From contig CANPVZ010000005.1 of NCBI GenBank assembly GCA_947581855.1, positions 1-64,000 on the forward strand: DNA of 64,000 bases, in the 5' to 3' direction. This DNA is from an uncultured Phocaeicola sp. GTDB taxonomy: Bacteria; Bacteroidota; Bacteroidia; Bacteroidales; Bacteroidaceae. Below are positions 9,893-18,094 of the stretch, one piece after another. Position 1 is the stretch's first letter; the number at the start of each line of letters is the position of its first letter. Both the position numbers and the translations under genes were made by a program. Under the pieces are notes generated by a model that searched no databases, was not told the DNA's origin, and saw only the letters and a list, made by a program, of their open reading frames with translations.

Positions 9893-10387
9893 TTAATAGA
9901 TATATTGAGAAAGCTGGTTTGCTGTAATGTTTTTGGCGATAATAACGCCCTTTTCATTTAGCAAGAAGTTTTTGAAGCCTTTGTTTAAACGGTATTTCTT
10001 GTAAATTCCGGAAGCTTCGCCAGAGGTCTCCACAAAACAATTAGGAGTGTCAATCTCATCCTTTTTAATACTTTCATTAAATATGGATATGTATTCATCA
10101 AATGAGACAGAAACCATTTTTACAGAATGACTGGTTTTCTTCAGTGCATTGTTTAATAATGCATTTTGTACTCTTGAGGGTGCGTCATAGCTAGCCCAAA
10201 AACTAAGAAGAACATAGTTCCCTTTTAGTTCGTTCAGTTCTTTTGATAATTTTCCGTCGAAACTTCTTATGAAAAAATTCGGAGCGGAATTTCCTACGTT
10301 AAGCCCTATGGTGGCTACGTCTTTTTCTACAAATGATGTCAAAGAACAAAATAATAATACAACAAAAATCCACTTTACATACTTCAT
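9893..10387 (-). CDS. Periplasmic thioredoxin-fold protein without redox cysteines
   Basis: A 164-residue exported protein: signal sequence MKYVKWIFVVLLFCSLTSF, then the TlpA/AhpC-TSA pattern (IGLNVGNSAPNFFIRSFDGK, LKGNYVLLSFWAS, a C-terminal FLLNEKGVIIAKN strand). The position of the active-site WCxxC reads SYDAPSR, so both catalytic cysteines are missing and thiol-disulfide chemistry is not expected. The two other cysteines (Cys18 in the signal peptide and one in TPNCFVE) are not in a catalytic arrangement. It stands alone, with its own TACCTTTG box at 10517-10524 and terminator. A chaperone or scaffold role is possible but nothing here proves it. Confidence 0.75.
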   Translation of the reverse strand: MKYVKWIFVVLLFCSLTSFVEKDVATIGLNVGNSAPNFFIRSFDGKLSKELNELKGNYVLLSFWASYDAPSRVQNALLNNALKKTSHSVKMVSVSFDEYISIFNESIKKDEIDTPNCFVETSGEASGIYKKYRLNKGFKNFLLNEKGVIIAKNITANQLSQYIY

Positions 10388-10516
10388 GTAATTCGGTTTT
10401 GGTTCATACTATCCGAGACGGCCTTGTGGCAGTGATTTCTCCTCGGAACATTATTTATCGCTTATTATTAGACTTATGGCCTGATAATGAAAGCTTTTAA
10501 CTTTAGAAATCTGTGG

Positions 10517-10524
10517 CAAAGGTA
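10517..10524 (-). promoter_or_regulatory. -7 box of thioredoxin-fold gene
   Basis: CAAAGGTA reads TACCTTTG on the minus strand, the most common form of the Bacteroidetes -7 box, 130 bases before the start codon. Confidence 0.45.
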
Positions 10525-10630
10525 CATACTTTTCTCTTTACTAACCAAATAAAATCATCTAAATTTATGTTCTTTAGCATAAAATTACCCATTTCATTGA
10601 AGAATATATAAAAAAGAAGTCCTTTTTTAC

Positions 10631-10638
10631 TACCTTTG
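10631..10638 (+). promoter_or_regulatory. -7 box of serB promoter
   Basis: TACCTTTG matches TAnnTTTG. Transcription starting a few bases downstream would leave a leader of about 20 bases before the ATG chosen for serB. Confidence 0.5.
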
Positions 10639-10665
10639 TAAACGATATAAATTATGTGTTTTTAT

Positions 10666-11901
10666 ATGAATGAGGAAAATACAGAACTAATATTAATTCG
10701 TATAACAGGTATCGATCGTCCGGGATTGACAGCTTCTATAACAGATATTTTATCTCGGTATGACGTGACAATTTTAGATATAGGCCAGGCGGATATCCAT
10801 AATACTTTATCTTTAGGAATTCTTTTTAAAACGGATGAAAGTAAATCAGGGTTAGTGATGAAAGACCTTCTTTTTAAAGCTTCTGATTTAGGTATAAATA
10901 TTCGTTTTTATCCTATTTCGGTGGCTGAGTATGAAACATGGGTTAGCATGCAGGGTAAAAATCGATATATTCTGACATTGTTGGGCCGTAAGTTAACTGC
11001 ACGCCAAATATCTGCAGTTACGAGTATATTAGCAGATCAAGGGTTGAATATTGATGCGATAAAACGGTTAACGGGACGAATTCCGTTGAAAGAAGAAAAA
11101 GCAAATATTCGTGCTTGTATTGAATTTTCTGTCAGAGGTACCCCTAAAGACCGTGCTAAAATGCAGGAGGATTTGATGAAGCTTTCGCGTGAGTTAGAGA
11201 TGGATTTTTCATTTCAATTGGATGATATGTTCCGTAGGATGCGTCGTCTGATTTGTTTTGATATGGATTCTACGCTTATTAAGACCGAAGTGATTGATGA
11301 ATTGGCAGAACGTGCCGGAGTGGGTGCCCAGGTAAGAGTTATCACCGAACAAGCCATGCGAGGTGAAATAGACTTTATTGAAAGTTTTACACGAAGGGTT
11401 GCGTTGTTGAAAGGTTTGGATGAATCTGTGATGAGAGAGATTGCTGAGAATTTACCTATTACTGAGGGTGTGGAACGATTAATGTTTGTGTTAAAACGTT
11501 ATGGTTATAAGATTGCTATTTTATCTGGAGGATTTACTTATTTTGGTAACTATTTGAAAGAAAAGTTCGGTATTGATTATGTATATGCAAATGAATTGGA
11601 AATAGTAGATGGTAAATTGACAGGCCGATATTTGGGAGAAGTTGTTGATGGAAAACGAAAAGCAGAATTATTACGTTTGATAGCTCAAGTGGAAAAGGTG
11701 GATATAAAGCAAACTATAGCTGTAGGGGATGGAGCAAATGATCTTCCGATGCTGACATTGGCTGGTTTAGGCATAGCTTTTCATGCTAAACCGAAAGTAG
11801 TTGAAAACGCTAAACAAGCAATCAATACGATAGGCTTGGATGGTGTGCTCTATTTTTTAGGTTTCAAAGATTCATATCTAGAAGAACGCGGTAGATTATA
11901 G
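10666..11901 (+). CDS. serB: Phosphoserine phosphatase with N-terminal ACT domains
   Basis: SerB removes phosphate from L-phosphoserine in the last step of serine synthesis. Residues 1-80 and about 95-175 resemble two ACT regulatory domains (ELILIRITGIDRPGLTASIT; RYILTLLGRKLTARQISAVT). The HAD phosphatase follows, with nucleophile Asp199 in CFDMDSTLI, the Ser/Thr motif in AILSGGF, and motif IV GDGANDLPML. The 411-residue length is that of the long, ACT-containing Bacteroidetes SerB rather than the shorter enterobacterial form. An in-frame ATG lies 12 bases upstream at 10654; I prefer 10666 because it leaves a usual leader after the TACCTTTG box, but either is possible. Serine made here also feeds spt and the glycine cleavage genes in this window. 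Confidence 0.92.
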   Translation: MNEENTELILIRITGIDRPGLTASITDILSRYDVTILDIGQADIHNTLSLGILFKTDESKSGLVMKDLLFKASDLGINIRFYPISVAEYETWVSMQGKNRYILTLLGRKLTARQISAVTSILADQGLNIDAIKRLTGRIPLKEEKANIRACIEFSVRGTPKDRAKMQEDLMKLSRELEMDFSFQLDDMFRRMRRLICFDMDSTLIKTEVIDELAERAGVGAQVRVITEQAMRGEIDFIESFTRRVALLKGLDESVMREIAENLPITEGVERLMFVLKRYGYKIAILSGGFTYFGNYLKEKFGIDYVYANELEIVDGKLTGRYLGEVVDGKRKAELLRLIAQVEKVDIKQTIAVGDGANDLPMLTLAGLGIAFHAKPKVVENAKQAINTIGLDGVLYFLGFKDSYLEERGRL

Positions 11902-11929
11902 GTTAAGATAAAAAATAAAATAAGATAAA

Positions 11930-13180
11930 ATGAAGTTTGCAGAGTTAGATTTGGAGAAGAGTGTGTTGGACGCATTGGATGCAATGAATTTTCAGGAATG
12001 CACGCCTGTGCAGGAACATACCATACCCATTATATTAGAAGGAAAGGATTTGATTGGAGTGGCTCAGACAGGAACTGGTAAGACAGCCGCATATCTTCTT
12101 CCCATACTTAATCAGTTAAGTACAGGTAAATATTTGGAGAATGCGATAAATTGTGTGGTGATGTCCCCTACCCGTGAATTAGCTCAACAGATCGATCAAC
12201 AGATGGAAGGCTTTTCTTATTTTATGCCGGTTTCGAGTGTTGCCATATATGGAGGTAATGATGGAATCCGTTACGAACAGGAAAAAAAAGGATTGGCTTT
12301 GGGGGCCGATGTTGTAATTGCTACACCGGGACGTTTGATAAGTCATATCAATTTGGGTAATGTTGACCTTTCTCATGTTTCTTTTTTTATTTTGGATGAG
12401 GCGGACCGAATGTTGGATATGGGATTCTATGATGATATTATGCAGATTGTGAAATTTTTGCCTAAAGAGCGTCAGACGATTATGTTTTCTGCTACAATGC
12501 CTGCTAAGATTCAGCAATTAGCTAAAACCATTCTTTGTGATCCGGTGGAAGTGAAATTAGCTGTATCTAAACCTGCTGAAAAAATTATCCAGACAGCTTA
12601 TGTTTGTTATGAACAACAAAAGTTGGGAATTATCCAAGCGCTGTTTAAAGAAAACTCTCCAGAACGTGTGATTATTTTTGCGTCTTCTAAAATGAAAGTG
12701 AAAGAAGTGACGAAAGCTTTGCAACGTTTAAAGTTGAATGTTGGTGAAATGCATTCTGATTTGGATCAAAAGCAACGAGACCATATCATGCACGAATTTA
12801 AAAATGGGCGTATTAATTTACTGGTAGCGACTGATATAGTGGCTCGTGGCATTGATATTGATGATATTCGTTTAGTCATAAACTATGATGTTCCTCATGA
12901 TAGTGAAGATTATGTGCATCGTATCGGCCGTACGGCACGGGCAAATCATGATGGATGTGCGATTACCTTTGTTAGTGAAAAAGAACAATACAAGTTTAAA
13001 CAAATAGAGAGCTTCTTGAAAAAAGATATTTATAAAATTCCTGTACCGGAGGATTTGGGTGAAGCACCGACTTACCAACCAAAATCTGAAAGAACAGGAG
13101 GACGTAAATCGGGAAAAAAATATTCTTTTAAGGGTAAACGGAATTTTTCAAAGAAAGCTTCCCGTCATGAGAAATCGTGA
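11930..13180 (+). CDS. DEAD-box ATP-dependent RNA helicase
   Basis: A cold-shock/RNA-remodelling helicase of the DEAD family. All core motifs are present in order: Q motif near 17-25, Walker A AQTGTGKT near 45-52, PTRELA, TPGR, DEAD in FILDEADRMLD near 156, SAT in MFSATMP, then RGIDIDDI and HRIGRTARA of the second RecA domain. A basic tail rich in Lys, Arg and Ser (from about 375) is typical of RhlE-like proteins and likely binds RNA. It follows serB on the same strand by 28 bases. Its last 53 bases overlap, tail to tail, the end of the lipoprotein gene on the opposite strand. Confidence 0.94.
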   Translation: MKFAELDLEKSVLDALDAMNFQECTPVQEHTIPIILEGKDLIGVAQTGTGKTAAYLLPILNQLSTGKYLENAINCVVMSPTRELAQQIDQQMEGFSYFMPVSSVAIYGGNDGIRYEQEKKGLALGADVVIATPGRLISHINLGNVDLSHVSFFILDEADRMLDMGFYDDIMQIVKFLPKERQTIMFSATMPAKIQQLAKTILCDPVEVKLAVSKPAEKIIQTAYVCYEQQKLGIIQALFKENSPERVIIFASSKMKVKEVTKALQRLKLNVGEMHSDLDQKQRDHIMHEFKNGRINLLVATDIVARGIDIDDIRLVINYDVPHDSEDYVHRIGRTARANHDGCAITFVSEKEQYKFKQIESFLKKDIYKIPVPEDLGEAPTYQPKSERTGGRKSGKKYSFKGKRNFSKKASRHEKS

Positions 13181-13934
13181 TATCAATGTTGTAACAACTT
13201 GCCTCTTCGGGAATACATAAAGTAGCTTGATATATAAATCCGGCTACATCAATTTTTGCGAAATCCATATTTGATAAGATTGCTTGTTTAAGGAAATCTG
13301 CAGGAATCAATTCTTCGAAATCTTTTTTGGTGAAATCTTTTGCATATAAGCATTTTCGTCCTTCGTAAATGCAAATATGAATAATATTATCATAATAGAT
13401 GTTTTCGACACTCATTCCGGTTTCTGTGTAAGTTGTTTTTGTAACCTTCATTTTTGACGGATTAATGTATACATAGCCTCTATATCTTTTTCCACCGTAC
13501 ATTATTACTGAATCTTTTTTGATAACTTGATCATACGCTGGAAGGTCTTGACTGCTATTGTTATTGAAAGCTAAAGAGTCTAATTCATTTTCAGATTTAT
13601 GCAATTTTATTACTTCGTCTGATAAGGAATGAAACCAGAACTCATTTTCACTTTGTTTGTCTATTCTGTAAAATGTCGAATCGTTCGTTCCATATATAAT
13701 GAGAGTGTCATTAATCACTTTGAAATATAAAGGGACGTATGATACATTGAGATGATAAATTGTATCACCTTTTATTCGAAACTGTACGCTTTCACTTTCA
13801 TCATCCAACCAAATTCCTTGCAATAATTTTTTTGCGATGCTATCTTCTGTACGAGTTATGTTTATTATTTTTTGTTGGTGGCAGGCTGTCAACAATAATA
13901 TAGCTAGGCTGAGTGATAAGAATATGAGTTTCAT
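13128..13934 (-). CDS. Hypothetical lipoprotein
   Basis: I do not recognise the family. The product of about 268 residues has a hydrophobic signal ending in a lipobox, LLLTAC, so it should be exported and lipidated. The body looks like beta-strand-rich repeated segments (IWLDDESESVQFRIKGDTIYHLN; DTLIIYGTNDSTFYRID), reminiscent of small lipocalin-like or DUF-type Bacteroides envelope proteins. An in-frame TTG at 13952 would add six residues; the ATG at 13934 places the signal at the very N-terminus and is preferred. It lies downstream of the RmlC-like gene on the same strand, and its end overlaps the DEAD-box gene antisense by 53 bases. Confidence 0.7.
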   Translation of the reverse strand: MKLIFLSLSLAILLLTACHQQKIINITRTEDSIAKKLLQGIWLDDESESVQFRIKGDTIYHLNVSYVPLYFKVINDTLIIYGTNDSTFYRIDKQSENEFWFHSLSDEVIKLHKSENELDSLAFNNNSSQDLPAYDQVIKKDSVIMYGGKRYRGYVYINPSKMKVTKTTYTETGMSVENIYYDNIIHICIYEGRKCLYAKDFTKKDFEELIPADFLKQAILSNMDFAKIDVAGFIYQATLCIPEEASCYNIDITISHDGKLSLKNSVYP

Positions 13935-13984
13935 GATGACTTGTTTATTCAAATAATTCGGTATTTCTAGAATATGTCGCAGTT

Positions 13985-14452
13985 TTATATTTGTCCGACA
14001 TAATTATCAGTTCTTTTTATTAACCATGGTATATTTAGAGTCGGATCATTCAATAAAATAGAAGATTCTGATTGCAGAGTATAAGAATTATCCATTAGTA
14101 TGAGAAAGCTAAGTGTAAAGTCTTCTGGAATAAAAAAATGTCTCCTATTTTCTTTTTCTTCGTTGAGTTTTACTGCGACATGCTGCTTAAATGTGGAAAA
14201 TAAATGATGTAGATTTATGGCAATATCCAACACCCTACGCTGACCTTGAATACTTCGTACAAGTTTTGCTTGGCTGTATTTTTGTTTTTGATAATGTAAA
14301 CCTTTCAAAGATTTGGATTCGTTATTTTGTATAAATTGCACGGATCTGATATGTTTTTTCTTGAAAACTTCAAAAAAATAACCTCTGGCATCCTTGAATA
14401 CTTTTAGTCCTATAATCCAGACTTTTTTTATTTTTGTAGGAATATAGTTCAT
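13985..14452 (-). CDS. Degenerate RmlC-like cupin (dTDP-4-dehydrorhamnose 3,5-epimerase-related)
   Basis: The 155-residue protein follows the RmlC pattern (FKDARGYFFEVF, FIQNNESKSLKGLHYQ, QAKLVRSIQGQRRVLDIAINL, PTLNIPW) but is shorter than the usual 180-190 residues. The general-base His is present in GLHYQ. The stretch normally reading GFAHGF is DFTLSF, so that histidine is gone, and the loop between SK and GLHY has lost about three residues. No rhamnose pathway genes (rmlA, B, D) are nearby. It may be a non-catalytic cupin or a gene decaying into a pseudogene; the frame itself is open. A TACCTTTG box at 14476-14483 precedes it and probably also serves the lipoprotein gene 51 bases downstream. 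Confidence 0.7.
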   Translation of the reverse strand: MNYIPTKIKKVWIIGLKVFKDARGYFFEVFKKKHIRSVQFIQNNESKSLKGLHYQKQKYSQAKLVRSIQGQRRVLDIAINLHHLFSTFKQHVAVKLNEEKENRRHFFIPEDFTLSFLILMDNSYTLQSESSILLNDPTLNIPWLIKRTDNYVGQI

Positions 14453-14475
14453 TGTTTTTTTCTGTTTTACGCCTG

Positions 14476-14483
14476 CAAAGGTA
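14476..14483 (-). promoter_or_regulatory. -7 box of the RmlC-like/lipoprotein unit
   Basis: CAAAGGTA reads TACCTTTG on the minus strand, 24 bases upstream of the RmlC-like start. A CAAA (minus TTTG) at 14499-14502 is close to, though nearer than, the usual -33 position. Confidence 0.45.
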
Positions 14484-14560
14484 ACAATAAAATTTCTGCA
14501 AACTTCTAATTTGTTTATAAATTCTTTTGGAAAGATAGATAAAGATTCTGATTAAAAGAT

Positions 14561-14568
14561 TATATTTG
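14561..14568 (+). promoter_or_regulatory. -7 box abutting the HU/SPOR start codon
   Basis: TATATTTG matches TAnnTTTG and ends only four bases before the ATG at 14573. If used, transcription would begin at or next to the start codon, giving a leaderless mRNA. Confidence 0.45.
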
Positions 14569-14572
14569 CATC

Positions 14573-15769
14573 ATGATTATCGAATTAGCCAAACATATTG
14601 AAAATCTCCTGTTGGAGAACGATTGTGTGATTATTCCGGGTTTCGGAGGTTTTATTGTTCAGTATATACCGGCCCGCAGGATAAAAGAGGAAAATATTTT
14701 TTTGCCTCCTTGTAGAACTGTTGGGTTTAATCCGCAATTAAATTTGAATGATGGTCTTCTGATTCAATCCTACATGCAGGTTTATGACATGAATTATCCC
14801 GAAGCTTGCAGATTAGTAGATGATGTGGTGCTGAAACTCCGAGAACAACTTTCAGAAAAAGGAGAAGTAGAAATATATGGTGTGGGCAAGCTTATTTTAA
14901 ATATAGAAAATACTATTGACTTTTGCCCTAATGAAGATGGTGTCTTCACTCCTTCTCTGTATGGGTTCAGCTCTTTTGAGATGTTTGAGTTGTCAAAAGA
15001 AATGCCGGCTTTGATTAAATATCCTGTAGAGGAAGCTATGGGTAATAATCAGAAATACAATACATTAATAATCCGTATAAATAGAACGTGGTTGAAGAAT
15101 ACCGTTGCTATTGCTGCTGCTATTTTATTCTTTTTCTTTCTTTCCACTCCTGTAGATAATACGTATGTGGATCCTGAGAACTATGCGTCATTGGGCGATG
15201 CTGGATTATTTAGTCATATTCGTTCTCAATCGGTTGCAACATCTTTGATAAAGGTTGCAGATTCGAAGAGGATACAAGAGGCTGTATTAGCATTTAAAGA
15301 TCAAACTCTAAAGAAAAAGTCAGTTATAAAAGAACCGGAAAAGAAGGAGCCAATGAGTATGTCTGAAAAGAATATGATAAAGATTCCAATCTCTTCGGGT
15401 GAAGTCTTTTCAGAAAAAGAAGAAAAAACGGATAAAATATGTTCAAATGTTATAGAGAAACCTGTAATAAAGAAGAAAAAACTTATCGAGACTAATATTT
15501 CAAATAACGCTTCTAGGGAGAAATTAATTAAACAAGTGCGTTATCATATTATTGTTGCAAGCGTAACTAATGTGACTGATGCTGAGAAGTCGATTCAATT
15601 TTTTGCAGATAGAGGATATCCAGGCGGAACCATGATAAAAGGTGACGGACGGGTCCGCATAGCTATATCTTCCTTTACAGATCGGAAATCTGCAGATGCT
15701 GAATGGGTACGTTTGCGTGAAACCGAATTATTCCAAAATGCGTGGATTTTAACTTCACGCGATAAATAA
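14573..15769 (+). CDS. HU-CCDC81 and SPOR domain protein
   Basis: The first 130 residues show the paired bacterial HU-CCDC81 pattern (ELAKHIENLLLENDCVIIPG, GFGGFIV, then GFNPQLNLNDGLL), an HU-like fold widespread in Bacteroidetes. A single membrane segment follows at about 177-195 (TVAIAAAILFFFFLST), then a long charged linker, and a C-terminal SPOR domain from about 322 (RYHIIVASVTNVTDAEKSIQF...GDGRVRIAISSF) that in other proteins binds denuded peptidoglycan at the septum. It is therefore an inner-membrane protein with an HU-like N-terminal part on one side and a wall-binding part on the other. The start matches the conserved family opening although the promoter box is almost on top of it. 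The FHA gene follows 22 bases later. Confidence 0.85.
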   Translation: MIIELAKHIENLLLENDCVIIPGFGGFIVQYIPARRIKEENIFLPPCRTVGFNPQLNLNDGLLIQSYMQVYDMNYPEACRLVDDVVLKLREQLSEKGEVEIYGVGKLILNIENTIDFCPNEDGVFTPSLYGFSSFEMFELSKEMPALIKYPVEEAMGNNQKYNTLIIRINRTWLKNTVAIAAAILFFFFLSTPVDNTYVDPENYASLGDAGLFSHIRSQSVATSLIKVADSKRIQEAVLAFKDQTLKKKSVIKEPEKKEPMSMSEKNMIKIPISSGEVFSEKEEKTDKICSNVIEKPVIKKKKLIETNISNNASREKLIKQVRYHIIVASVTNVTDAEKSIQFFADRGYPGGTMIKGDGRVRIAISSFTDRKSADAEWVRLRETELFQNAWILTSRDK

Positions 15770-15791
15770 CTTTCGTAATAAAAAAAGTAGT

Positions 15792-16316
15792 ATGAAGCGA
15801 GTCCTTTGTCCTAAGTGTGATCATTACATGACATTTGATGAAACAAAATATGTAGAGGGACAATCATTAGTATTTGTTTGTGAGCATTGTAAAAAACAGT
15901 TTTCTATTCGTATTGGTAAGTCAAAATTGCGTGCGACACAAAAAGAAGAAAATCCGGAAGAATTAGTTAAACAAAATACATTAGGCTGTTTAATTGTTGT
16001 TGAAAATGTATTTGGTTTTAAACAAATACTCTCCTTACACGAAGGAGATAATGTGATAGGACGTCGTTGTAAAGGTACGGATATTGACGCCCCTATTGAA
16101 ACATCGGATATGAGTATGGATCGAAGACATTGTATTATTAATGTAAAACGAGATAAACAAGGTAAGATCATTTATACTCTTCGGGATAATCCAAGTGTAA
16201 CCGGAACTTTTTTAATGAATGAGATATTGGGTGATAGGGATCGGGTTTGTATTGAAGATGGTGCTGTTATTACAATTGGTGCAACCTCTTTAATATTGCG
16301 TGCTACAGAGAAGTAG
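15792..16316 (+). CDS. Zinc-ribbon FHA domain protein
   Basis: A 174-residue cytoplasmic protein. The N-terminus has a four-cysteine ribbon (CPKC at 5-8 and CEHC at 30-33) of the zinc-ribbon type. Residues 75-170 form an FHA domain with GRRCKGTD, the Ser in SDMSMDRRHC and the following beta strands, expected to bind phosphothreonine peptides. No kinase is in the window to pair with it. It sits between the HU/SPOR gene and a HAD phosphatase gene on the same strand, so it may be part of the same transcript; a link with cell-envelope signalling is only an inference. Confidence 0.85.
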   Translation: MKRVLCPKCDHYMTFDETKYVEGQSLVFVCEHCKKQFSIRIGKSKLRATQKEENPEELVKQNTLGCLIVVENVFGFKQILSLHEGDNVIGRRCKGTDIDAPIETSDMSMDRRHCIINVKRDKQGKIIYTLRDNPSVTGTFLMNEILGDRDRVCIEDGAVITIGATSLILRATEK

Positions 16317-16354
16317 AATAGTGTTTGTATAATAATTTTAGGAGATACACAAAT

Positions 16355-17161
16355 ATGGGATTTAGAGTGCTGGTATTGGATTTAGACGGGACATTAACCA
16401 ATAGCAAAAAAGAAGTAACTTCTCGTACTGTTGAAGCTTTACTTAGGGTTCAGAAGCGAGGAGTGAAAATTGTATTAGCATCTGGACGACCTACTTATGG
16501 TGTAGCTCCTATGGCCGATAAACTTTGTTTGGGAGAATACGGAGGTTATATTTTATCCTATAATGGTGGAGAAATAATAAACTGGCAAACTAAGGAGATT
16601 ATATATGAAAATATACTAGACCCGGTTTTAATTCCTTATTTGTATTGGTGCGCAAAGAAGAATGATTTTGCTATAGTTACTTATCATAAGGAATTTGTTA
16701 TAACGGAGCTACCCAATGATAAATATGTTTTGAAAGAGGCTCTACTGAATGTTATGAAGATTAAACCTGTGGAGCATTTTCTTTCAGCTATCACTTTTCC
16801 TATCACTAAATGTATGATTGTTGGGGAGCCTAATCGGTTAATTGTTTTGGAGAAAGAAATGTTTGATCAGTTGAAGGGACGCATGGGCGTTTATCGTTCG
16901 GAACCCTATTTCTTAGAATTAGTTCCTAAAGGAATAGATAAGGCGGCTTCCCTTGAAGTGTTGTTACGTGAAATAGGTTCATCTGCTGATGAAATGATTG
17001 CTTGTGGAGATGGATTTAATGATATTTCAATGATTAAGTTAGCCGGTATGGGCGTTGCAATGGCTAATGCCCAACCGGAAGTACGGGAAAGTGCCGACTT
17101 TATAACTGCTTCAAATGACGAAGACGGTATTGCTCAAGTGGTAGAAAAATTTCTTTTATAA
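16355..17161 (+). CDS. Cof-type HAD family hydrolase
   Basis: A 268-residue member of the Cof/YidA class of HAD phosphatases, which dephosphorylate sugar phosphates, FMN or related metabolites. The nucleophile is in LVLDLDGTLTN near residue 10, motif II in LASGRP near 46, and motif III/IV in the C-terminal part, CGDGFNDISMI near 222. The C2B cap lies between about 85 and 190. The start at 16355 is preferred over an in-frame start at 16325 because AGGAG lies a proper distance upstream and the fold begins there. Its end overlaps the convergent RluA-type gene by six bases. Substrate cannot be deduced. Confidence 0.87.
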   Translation: MGFRVLVLDLDGTLTNSKKEVTSRTVEALLRVQKRGVKIVLASGRPTYGVAPMADKLCLGEYGGYILSYNGGEIINWQTKEIIYENILDPVLIPYLYWCAKKNDFAIVTYHKEFVITELPNDKYVLKEALLNVMKIKPVEHFLSAITFPITKCMIVGEPNRLIVLEKEMFDQLKGRMGVYRSEPYFLELVPKGIDKAASLEVLLREIGSSADEMIACGDGFNDISMIKLAGMGVAMANAQPEVRESADFITASNDEDGIAQVVEKFLL

Positions 17162-18091
17162 ATTTTCTTCCTTTTCTTTTATAAACAGTTTCTTGAATGA
17201 AGCTGGATATGGTATTTCAAATTTCAGAAGCTCTTTCGTAACCGGATGATAGAAATGGAGTTTAAAGGCGTGTAGTCCTAAACGTCCGATAGGGTCATCA
17301 CCGTTTCCATATTTTATATCTCCTACTACTGGATGTTGTAAATCTTGCATGTGAACCCGAATTTGGTTTTTTCTTCCGGTTTCCAATTGCAATTCTACTA
17401 AAGAATATCCATTTTGCTTTTTGATTGTTTTATAATGAGTAATGGCTTTGTCTCCTCCGTTATTACTCATACTAGAATAAGTAATAAAAACCTTATTATC
17501 TCTGAGCCAAGAAGTTACAGTGCCGGTATCTTTTTCTATTTCTCCCGATAGTACGGCAACATAACGGCGATCGGTTACAATTTGTTCCCAGTTATCTTGA
17601 AGTGTCCTTTTAGTTTTTTCATCTTTAGCAAAAACCATTAATCCTGAAGTATCTTTATCCAAGCGATGAACAATAAATATACGGTGTTGACGTGCTGAGC
17701 GTTGTACATATTCTGTCAGAATAGAATAGGCAGTACGTTCTTTTTGACGTTCAGTAGCAATAGAAAGTAAGCCTTCCCGTTTGTCTATAACAATGATATA
17801 GGCATCTTCATATATAATTTTCAGTAATGAACTGCGAAATTCCTTTTGCCCTTTGTCGTTACTAATTTGTACTTTCATGCCTGGTTGTAGCATAAAATTA
17901 TATTGAGTGGTAATCTTCTGATCAACGAATACAGTTCGATGTGTCAATAATGTTTTTACTTTTGTCCGACTTATTCCTGCCATTTTTTCCATTAAAAAGG
18001 GCATAAGTTCAGAAGGCTTCTTCACAATAAAAGTCGTATATTTAGGTGCGGACCGCGGAACCCGCGGAGTTTTTTTATTTGTTCTGTTCAT
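17156..18091 (-). CDS. RluA family pseudouridine synthase
   Basis: The enzyme converts specific uridines of rRNA or tRNA to pseudouridine. An N-terminal S4-like RNA-binding segment (GISRTKVKTLLTHRTVFVDQK, about 44-64) precedes the catalytic domain with the catalytic Asp in HRLDKDTSGL near 145, and RKNQIRVHM near 241. The length of 311 residues fits the RluA/RluC/RluD branch. A short basic N-terminal tail (NRTNKKTPRVPRSAPK) is an addition. It lies three bases downstream of rlmD and is co-transcribed with it, forming an rRNA-modification unit. The target uridine is not determined. Confidence 0.88.
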   Translation of the reverse strand: MNRTNKKTPRVPRSAPKYTTFIVKKPSELMPFLMEKMAGISRTKVKTLLTHRTVFVDQKITTQYNFMLQPGMKVQISNDKGQKEFRSSLLKIIYEDAYIIVIDKREGLLSIATERQKERTAYSILTEYVQRSARQHRIFIVHRLDKDTSGLMVFAKDEKTKRTLQDNWEQIVTDRRYVAVLSGEIEKDTGTVTSWLRDNKVFITYSSMSNNGGDKAITHYKTIKKQNGYSLVELQLETGRKNQIRVHMQDLQHPVVGDIKYGNGDDPIGRLGLHAFKLHFYHPVTKELLKFEIPYPASFKKLFIKEKEENL

Positions 18092-18094
18092 AAT

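Noticed and set aside
9751..9957. 68-codon frame on the minus strand overlapping the end of the thioredoxin-fold gene
   Set aside because: It runs through the terminator hairpin and is in another frame of the real gene; it is a shadow.
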